Assembly (NCBI GenBank): GCA_039000515.1 | Contig: JBCFYV010011164.1 | Coordinates: 50,817,192-50,881,191, forward strand | DNA: 64,000 bases | Reading direction: 5' to 3' | Source of the DNA: Timema cristinae | Lineage: Eukaryota; Arthropoda; Insecta; Phasmatodea; Timematidae | Shown: positions 58,065 through 64,000 of the stretch, one piece after another | How positions within the stretch are numbered: position 1 is the first letter of the stretch | Layout: the number at the start of each line of letters is the position of its first letter | The notes under the pieces: model-generated | What the model was told of the DNA's origin: nothing | Databases searched by the model: none | Seen by the model: only the letters and a program-made list of their open reading frames with translations | Position numbers and translations under genes: made by a program

Positions 58065-58204
58065 CTAGGTAACTGAGATATTGTCAATCAGATGATGCGT
58101 TTAGGTTAAATATTGACATAACCTTTAACAGTACACGAGTTTGGTGTTTACTGGAATGAACACAAATCTATGTTCTATGACCCTATACATATATAGACTT
58201 GTAA

Positions 58205-58456
58205 TAATATTTAGCACCGCGTCTTACTACCCGTTGGGTTATACGCTTTAAGTACTAATTACTCTAATGGATTAGGAATTTGGAAGGTTGAATTAGATGG
58301 AAGTGAACCCACATTTGCGTGGAGGGAGAGTGGAAAACAATTTAGGAAAAACCACCCCCAGTTCACCCGACCGAGATTCGAATCTCGATCTCCCCGTCCT
58401 CAACAGTTGAGCTCAACACGACTAGCGCGTTAGCCAACTACGCCACCGAGGCGGGT
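58205..58456 (-). mobile_element. Full-length SINE-A with target-site duplication
   Basis: The minus strand reads CCCGCCTCGGTGGCGTAGTT, GGCTAACGCGCTAGTCGTG, B box GAGATTCGAATCTCGGTCG, GGTGAACTGGGGGTGG, the body, and the tail with TAACCCAACGGGTAGTAAG and GACGCGGTGCTAAA. The 13-bp duplication TATAGACTTGTAA is at 58192-58204 and 58457-58469. This is one of the youngest-looking copies. Confidence 0.94.
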
Positions 58457-58469
58457 TATAGACTTGTAA

Positions 58470-59206
58470 ATATAGTTTAAAAGTTGACATTTTCTCTCTG
58501 AAAAGTACAAATATTCATATATATCTGTTGATCATTAAGAGCTAAATGTCCGGTAAACGAAAGGTAACTGTTATAGGAGCGTAGAATGGATCTTTGGGAA
58601 TAGAATGATCTCATTTAATACAATGCATTGTATTGTCATATGTATTTTCCTCCTCCCCTGTTAGTTCTCCTATTACCGGACAGCTCTACCCAGGAACGTT
58701 ATAAACACACTTGTTTTCTGTCGTTTAGAAATTTCTCTTCAGACTATTCTAAACACTTAATAATTGTGTAACCAAATTTATTACACCCATAGCACACAGA
58801 ATGGAATTGTTTAGAAAGTTCCACGTTGTGGTGTGATCGGGGAGGAGGGTGAGCTATTGTCTTAACACCCCCCCCCCTTTTAAACCCCTTTTTCCTTGCA
58901 CCCTGGAGCTGAAGAAAAATTTACATTTTTATGAAACAAAACAAAACAAAAAAAAAAAAGCCAACGACAAAAGTTTCCAATGTTAATACGCCATTATACG
59001 AGGAATAAGGAGATCATGAATGTCGACAGGAGACTTTATAAAGACGTTTGTGGCGCTGTTGTGTGGGTGTAACGAGGGAAGTAGACTATGCAGGGGGAGA
59101 TAAAACATTTTCAGATGAACTAACTTTCTTAACAACGCAACACATCTTACTTTTTATTAGTTTCCTCATCTTGAGTAAGGAGAAATGAGGTTTCTTATTT
59201 TGTTTG
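58470..59206. other. Single-copy DNA with a short dispersed repeat
   Basis: Positions 58785-58843 (GTTTAGAAAGTTCCACGTTG, GGTGTGATCGG) match 63598-63655. There is a poly-C run at 58867-58876 and an A-rich run at 58936-58960. No gene recognised. Confidence 0.45.
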
Positions 59207-59400
59207 TTTAGCACCGCGTCTTACACCTGTTATGTACTAACTGATGGTCTTAAGGATGAGGAAGGCTATATTTAAAGGACGTGTACCCGAATTTGCGTGG
59301 AGGTAAAACCATCCACAATACACCCGACCGAGATTCGAACCTCGATCTCACTGTCCTCGGCAGTCCAACGACTTAGATCATGCGGCCACGAAGGCGGGTA
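59207..59400 (-). mobile_element. SINE-C copy, shortened
   Basis: The minus strand head is CTTCGTGGCCGCATGATCTA, with B box GAGGTTCGAATCTCGGTCGG, GTGTATTGTGG, body, and the tail GTAAGACGCGGTGCTAAA. The tail hairpin is partly deleted. Confidence 0.82.
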
Positions 59401-59857
59401 CCGAGAAGTTGAGGCACATTGTTATCAGTTACACCGTTCATAATAGATACATAGTGAATAATGCACAACACATAAAGATGATTTAACTTGTTATGCTTTA
59501 CACAAGACTTGGACAGATGTTCCTTGTGTCAGCCAATGAGAATGCGAGGAGAAGCTCTAGCCAATTAAGGGTCAGTATACAGCACACGGAACTTTTGTCC
59601 ATGTCTGAACTTCATTGTGGTAGCCAAACTTTCTGTTACTCCCGTCAATGACTACGATTGGAAATATTATTGAAAATAAAAGGGAAATCTTACATTAAAA
59701 ATAAAATCTGTTATTGAGAAGTAGGTCTACCATAATATCCATGACAATAGTTAAATCAAAACTAAATAAAAATTAAATTTGCTCTAGTCCTACAGGCAAC
59801 ATTAAATTAGGTTAATATCAGGGGCAAGTTTGAAAATAAACAGTTTAATTAACATGT
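59401..59857. other. AT-rich single-copy DNA
   Basis: Nothing recognised. Confidence 0.5.
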
Positions 59858-59998
59858 TCGATGACAAGGAGATTGGGGTTCGATCCCGGTAGAGTGTAAA
59901 TTACAAGGGTGGTGGTTTTTATTAAACAATTTTCCACTCTCCCTCCATGCAAACAAGGGTACACTTCTTCTAGTTTCAATCTTCTTAATCCCTTATTT
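59858..59998 (+). mobile_element. SINE-A/C fragment
   Basis: GATTGGGGTTCGATCCCGGT (B box) is followed by GTGGTGGTTTTT, TTTTCCACTCTCCCTCCATG and GGGTACACTTCTTCTAG, the family body. Both the head and the shared tail are missing. It abuts a SINE-D copy. Confidence 0.7.
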
Positions 59999-60004
59999 AT
60001 TTGA

Positions 60005-60215
60005 GGTATTAAGCGTGCACTACTTGCACAAACCTTCCAGGGTTCTTCCACGCGCCACATCGACATGAGACCAACAGTTTTACTTCCCCTCCGAAGAAAG
60101 TTGTGCTACGGATTTAATCGCTCTAGAAAAATCCGTTGGCCCCAGTTGGGTTTGAACCCACGAACATCGAGCTATGAGGCAAGCACTTTACCAAAAGACC
60201 CCCTCGAGGTCGATA
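60005..60215 (-). mobile_element. SINE-D copy
   Basis: The minus strand has GGGTCTTTTGGTAAAGTGCT (A-box-like) and TCGTGGGTTCAAACCCAACT (B box), then CCAACGGATTTTTCTAG and GAAGTAAAACTGTTGGTC. It is homologous to 53640-53910. Confidence 0.75.
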
Positions 60216-60467
60216 CAAGTGCACTGCAAAGGATCAATGGTGACTTTTCTGGTCAACCTTTCAAAGGTCGGCACAAGTTTTATTTTAAATTTAAACTGCA
60301 AACCCATCAATTTGTTTTTACCTCATTATTTTATGGAGGGAAAATCATTACTGTAGGCACAAAACTAGAAATCATCTACAATAAAAAAAAGGTTAGAGTC
60401 AATGTTTTCTCTCTTATAGGGGTTTGTGTGGGCCCCGGGGTAATCCCCCTCCCCTTAAATTTGGCAG
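60216..60467. other. Single-copy DNA
   Basis: The 142-codon plus frame at 60065-60493 runs from inside a SINE through this stretch into a minisatellite, so it is not called as a gene. Confidence 0.45.
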
Positions 60468-60986
60468 TGTCTGCACTAGTTGTGCTACAGTAGAGTAGTT
60501 GTCAGGTAGGCACTAGCTGTGCTACAGTAGAGTAGTTGTCAGGTAGGCACTAGCTGTGCTACAGTAGAGTAGTTGTCAGGTAGGCACTAGCTGTGCTACA
60601 GTAGAGTAGTTGTCAGGTAGGCACTAGCTGTGCTACAGTAGAGTAGTTGTCAGGTAGGCACTAGCTGTGCTACAGTAGAGTAGTTGTCAGGTAGGCACTA
60701 GCTGTGCTACAGTAGAGTAGTTGTCAGTAGGCACTAGCTGTGCTACAGTAGAGTAGTTGTCAGGTAGGCACTAGCTGTGCTACAGTAGAGTAGTTGTCAG
60801 GTAGGCACTAGCTGTGCTACAGTAGAGTAGTTGTCAGGTAGGCACTAGCTGTGCTACAGTAGAGTAGTTGTCAGGTAGGCACTAGCTGTGCTACAGTAGA
60901 GTAGTTGTCAGGTAGGCACTATCTGTGCTACAGTAGAGTAGTTGTCAGGTAGGCACTAGCTGTGCTACAGTAGAGTAGTTGTCAGG
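60468..60986. repeat. Near-identical 37-bp minisatellite array
   Basis: Fourteen units of AGGCACTAGCTGTGCTACAG plus TAGAGTAGTTGTCAGGT. Apart from the first unit, one missing base near 60727 and one substitution (CTATCTG near 60920), the units are identical, which marks it as the youngest or best homogenised array here. Confidence 0.96.
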
Positions 60987-61425
60987 AAGGTTTCTAGAGA
61001 CATTGTACACCGGATAGATGTTTTGGTCGACTGTTCGGTTAGACATTCGAGAGAAGTCTGTGGGTCTCATGACACGAATATAGGCGAACATTCTGGAGGA
61101 ATATTCCTCCACACTCTCGAATAGTGTGGACCTAGTTAACTCATGAAGCGAAGACACCCTCTTGGAAACACTCGTGCGTGTAAAACAAACTACAGGCACA
61201 TCTACGAAAATTAAAAATCCAAACAGCTATTTTCATAAGTTTTTGTTTCAATACTGTAAAAACTGTTAAAAGAAAAAAGTTATTAGAAATAAATTGTTTG
61301 TTGTGAGAGTTTTGGTTCATAAAAATGACAGCAACTCAACAAATGGTCTGGCAAATCATATGGTTTGGTGGATGGATACATGAAAGTAGATCAGGTAGCT
61401 TTTGATAAACATTTCCATGCCTGAA
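60987..61425. other. Single-copy DNA
   Basis: The 84-codon minus frame at 60945-61199 begins beyond this block and ends in the array, with no recognisable domain. Nothing else seen. Confidence 0.45.
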
Positions 61426-61700
61426 AGACTGAGCGTAGCGAGGTCCTATTCTAACTCGCCCATTTGGCGTTCTGTCTGTGTGACTCTCCAAATGTTTGTA
61501 CCGTGATGACTGCCAAATGCGGCTATTAATTTAAACCAAATTTAGTAGGAATTTTCTTTGAACCTAGGACGAACAACTAATGTAGTTTTTAATGTTTTTC
61601 TGTCCGGCTATCCGTTTAAATATGACGGCCAATCCGACTGTTTTTTGTTTAGCAGCTCATCTGGAGCGATTTCAAGCAATCACTCTAGTACTTGGTGCTT
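61426..61700 (+). repeat. Dispersed repeat family F
   Basis: AGACTGAGCGTAGCGAGGTC, AACTCGCCCATTTGGCG, TTCTGTCTGTGTGACTC, GATGACTGCCAAATGCGGC and AATATGACGGCCAATCC align in order with 55480-55720. The TGAGCGTAGCGAGG phrase is typical of invertebrate dispersed repeats; the class is unknown. Confidence 0.65.
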
Positions 61701-61715
61701 TTTAACATTAGATTG

Positions 61716-61968
61716 ACCCGCCTCGGTGGCGTAGTTGGCTAACGCGCTAGTCATGTTGAGCTCGACTGCTGAGGATGGGGAGATCGAGGTTCGAATATCG
61801 GTCGGGTGAACTGTGGGTGGTTTTTCCTAAATGGTTTTCCACTCTCCCTCCATGAAAATGCGGGTTCACTTCCTCTAATTCAACCTTCCCAATTCCTAAA
61901 ACCATTAACGTAATTAGTACTTAAAGCGTATAACCCGAATGGGTAGTAATACGCGGTGCTAAATATAA
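61716..61968 (+). mobile_element. Full-length SINE-A with target-site duplication
   Basis: The head CCGCCTCGGTGGCGTAGTTG contains an A box (TGGCGTAGTTGG), followed by GCTAACGCGCTAGTCATG, the B-box region GAGGTTCGAATATCGGTCGG, GTGAACTGTGGGTGG, a body with CCACTCTCCCTCCATG, and the tail TAACCCGAATGGGTAGTAAT plus ACGCGGTGCTAAAT. TAACATTAGATTG is duplicated at 61703-61715 and 61969-61981. Confidence 0.95.
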
Positions 61969-61981
61969 TAACATTAGATTG

Positions 61982-62572
61982 CGAGAGTGACAGTTTAAGA
62001 CGGCAGTAACGATAATAATATGGAGGGAGCAAGGTCTACTTTTCACAGTTTTTTTAATACATTTATTACATATGTAGACTTCAGAATGAGAGCAAGTTTT
62101 AAAATATATAAAATCCCCCCCCCCCTTGCAATGGTCGACAATCCTTGAGCAAACGAAACAATGCGAGCTAAATGACATCTGCCGGAAAACGATCGAAATA
62201 GAACTAGAGCGCTCTTCCTGCCATCTAGTAACAGAGTATGTTACTATCTGTGCCAAGTGGCAGTGACACCTACTAGAGATTAAATATACTAGAATGTACC
62301 AAAATGCAATCTGCCGGACAAGTACGGTGGTTGCGCATTAGTTCCACTGATTATACATTGAAGCCTAAAAGCGCTAGTATTGTCGCACGCGCACAGTTTA
62401 AATACCGTAGAGAAGTTGGAAACATTTACGTTTTAATTTTATTGTTTTAGGTAATATTTTGATCAGAGAAATTATTTAATAACTTACAAAAAAATTAAAA
62501 TACATATCAGCTGTGTTAAATATTATTTGCTTATATTGTAAAAGCATTAATTTAACTTGTTTAATATAAGTT
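61982..62572. other. AT-rich single-copy DNA
   Basis: It has a poly-C run at 62116-62125 and no recognised gene. The 111-codon minus frame at 61921-62256 begins in single-copy DNA and ends inside the SINE, and has no known domain; a cysteine-rich stretch is visible but does not match a zinc finger I can name. Confidence 0.4.
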
Positions 62573-62935
62573 GCAGCAGAAGGGAGCACGAGTAATTTTA
62601 CAGTTTTTATAGCATTAAATTTTGTTGGCCGAAATAAATCAAATAGTTCTCCAGTAGCAACATAGATATTAGTTTTCTGCACATGCTAATATCAACAGAT
62701 CTTGAATATCTATCAAGGCTATCTTGTAGTTTTGTCAAAACTTCTTCTCTTTATTTAAAAAGTTTTGACAAAATTCCAGGACACCCTTGATAGATATTCA
62801 AGATCTATTGATATTAGCATGTGCAGAAAACTAACCTCTATGTTGCTACTGGAGAAATGTTTGATTTATTTTGGCTGAAAGATTTCAACTCTGTAAAAAC
62901 TGTAAAAATATTCGCTCTCCCTTCGGCCGCACCTT
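62573..62935. mobile_element. Long palindromic fold-back element
   Basis: The left arm (GAAGGGAGCACGAGTAATTT, TTACAGTTTTTATAGC, CTCCAGTAGCAACATAG, GCACATGCTAATATCAACAG) is the inverted counterpart of the right arm (TTGATATTAGCATGTGC, CTATGTTGCTACTGGAG, CTGTAAAAACTGTAAAAAT, CTCTCCCTTCGG). The arms are about 170 bp around a centre near 62745. No coding capacity. Confidence 0.9.
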
Positions 62936-62936
62936 A

Positions 62937-63191
62937 ACTGAAGATGGGTGACCTGGTGGTCTAGGGGTAAAGTGTCGGACTTCTGTTCTGGTGTCCGGGG
63001 CTCTATCTATCTGATTACCAAACTCTTCCTTCACCTCTGACAAATTAATCACAGCTTGTGAATGCCAGGCCTCCACAGTGGTTCGGATCCCACGTTAAAC
63101 TGTAGGTCCTCCATTTCATCTGACAATCACCCTACCATTACACATTAGCGTAAGTGCGTATAACCCGAACGGGTAGTAAGACGCGGTGCTA

Positions 63192-63239
<48 letters not shown>

Positions 63240-63272
63240 TAATAATAATAATAATAAATAATAATAATAAAG
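62937..63272 (+). mobile_element. SINE-B with tRNA-like head
   Basis: GGTGACCTGGTGGTCTAGGG starts the head, with A-box-like TGGTCTAGGGGTAAAG. Then come TATCTGATTACCAAAC, GAATGCCAGGCCTCCACAG, B-box-like GTGGTTCGGATCCCACG, the shared tail with TAACCCGAACGGGTAGTAAG and GACGCGGTGCTAAA, and an (AAT)n run of about 75 bp. The A-to-B distance (over 110 bp) is longer than in a usual tRNA promoter. Confidence 0.88.
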
Positions 63273-63275
63273 GGT

Positions 63276-63590
63276 GGGAGTGTGTAGGGAAAGCAAAATT
63301 TGTCGGCAAAAGTAAATACATTATTGCTCCAATAGAAACATAAAGATTTCTTCATATGGTGATATCAACAGTTGTTGAATATCTGTCATGAGCATATTAG
63401 CGTTTGATGAAAACAAAAAGTTGCCATTAAATGAAAGCGTGCCCTCGGCGGATATTTGACAACAGCTGTTGATGTCAAAATGTCAAGCATATTAAACTCT
63501 GTGTTTCTACTGGAGAAATGTCTTATTTATTTTAGACAAAAAAAACTGTTCCTATAAAAACTGCAAAAACACTATCTTTCCTTTTTCGCG
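63276..63590. mobile_element. Palindromic fold-back element, third copy
   Basis: GGTGATATCAACAGTTGTTG on the left is answered by CAACAGCTGTTGATGTCA on the right, with CTCCAATAGAAACATA against TGTGTTTCTACTGGAG. The order matches the right arm at 62760-62935. It is more diverged than that copy. Confidence 0.8.
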
Positions 63591-63597
63591 TTCTCTA

Positions 63598-63940
63598 CAC
63601 CCCGTAGTACACATAGTGGGGTTGTTTAGAAAGTTCCACTCTGTGGTGAGGTCGGGTTGCCAGACGACCCGGTTTTCTGGAATTGTCCAGCTTTTTAGAT
63701 GATAGTCCCGGTGTCCCGAGTGACCACTTCGGGACACAGGATTGTCCCGGTTTTTAGCTTGTTTTGGTTGTGTTCCCTTTGACCCCACAATTGGTGATGT
63801 AAAAAAGTTTGTTCAGCGTAGGAATTGTTTTCTGTTTATATAGTAGGATATTGGTAGGAAAAAAGACCTGGTTTACATAAGTACAACACAATTCGGGAAA
63901 GTCTTATCTCTTCTATAAATTTAGTGAGTACACACTCTTT
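63598..63940. other. Dispersed 58-bp repeat and GTCCCGG-rich stretch
   Basis: Positions 63598-63655 match 58785-58843. Positions 63655-63760 repeat GTCCCGGTTTT-like words in both orientations, as in some insect dispersed repeats. The 78-codon minus frame is not called as a gene. Confidence 0.45.
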
Positions 63941-64000
63941 AATATTATTATTATTAGCACCGCGTCTTACTACCCGTTCGGGTTATACGCACTTACGCTA
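63941..64000 (-). mobile_element. SINE 3' tail cut by the window end
   Basis: (ATT)n followed by AGCACCGCGTCTTACTACCC and GTTCGGGTTATACGCAC is the reverse complement of the shared SINE tail. The ACTTACGCTA continuation fits SINE-B, but the head lies outside the window. Confidence 0.9.

Noticed and set aside
60065..60493. 142-codon open frame
   Set aside because: It begins inside a SINE-D copy and ends in the 37-bp array.

Overview
The window looks like non-genic DNA from a metazoan nuclear genome, most likely an arthropod. The evidence is AT-rich single-copy DNA, several tRNA-derived SINE families ending in (AAT)n, a decayed RTE-like LINE, a short non-autonomous Helitron of a type common in arthropods, fold-back/MITE elements and (AT)n, (GT)n and (ACAG)n microsatellites. 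I cannot name the species. I find no host protein-coding gene, rRNA gene, intact tRNA gene, CRISPR array or operon. The longest open frames (383, 324, 301, 223 and 211 codons) are translations of minisatellite arrays.

The dominant feature is tandem repetition. About 25 minisatellite arrays, with unit lengths from 21 to 91 bp but mostly 32-50 bp, cover roughly 25 kb of the 64 kb. Nearly every array has its own unit sequence. The largest is a 34-bp array of about 96 units at 46.25-49.53 kb. Several keep perfect phase for a kilobase or more (30 x 50 bp at 19.85-21.35 kb; 86 x 34 bp at 46.28-49.20 kb). Several show higher-order repeats of 189, 408, 426, 476 or 518 bp.

Region by region. 0-6.4 kb: edge of a 33-bp array, a 39/44-bp array, a degenerate fold-back-like repeat, a decayed LINE with a minisatellite grown inside its own coding sequence, then a small array related to the first. 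6.4-14.5 kb: SINEs, four arrays, a hAT-like fragment and a promoter-like block. 14.5-23.1 kb: AT-rich DNA, then five arrays separated by short single-copy islands. 23.1-26.8 kb: a fold-back element, a LINE 3' fragment and a SINE. 26.8-36.6 kb: six arrays and a SINE. 36.6-44.4 kb: AT-rich single-copy DNA, a Helitron, one array, a second fold-back copy carrying a nested MITE, a LINE fragment and SINEs. 44.4-53.6 kb: two long arrays and a pair of 23-bp arrays with a garbled duplicated flank. 53.6-64 kb: a dense SINE and fold-back cluster with one very homogeneous 37-bp array.

The parts relate through transposition and local duplication rather than through a pathway. Two differently headed SINE groups share one 3' tail with a conserved small hairpin, which suggests mobilisation by a single unseen LINE. 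Five SINE copies still have target-site duplications. A Tc1/mariner-type MITE sits inside a fold-back element whose second copy preserves the empty site.
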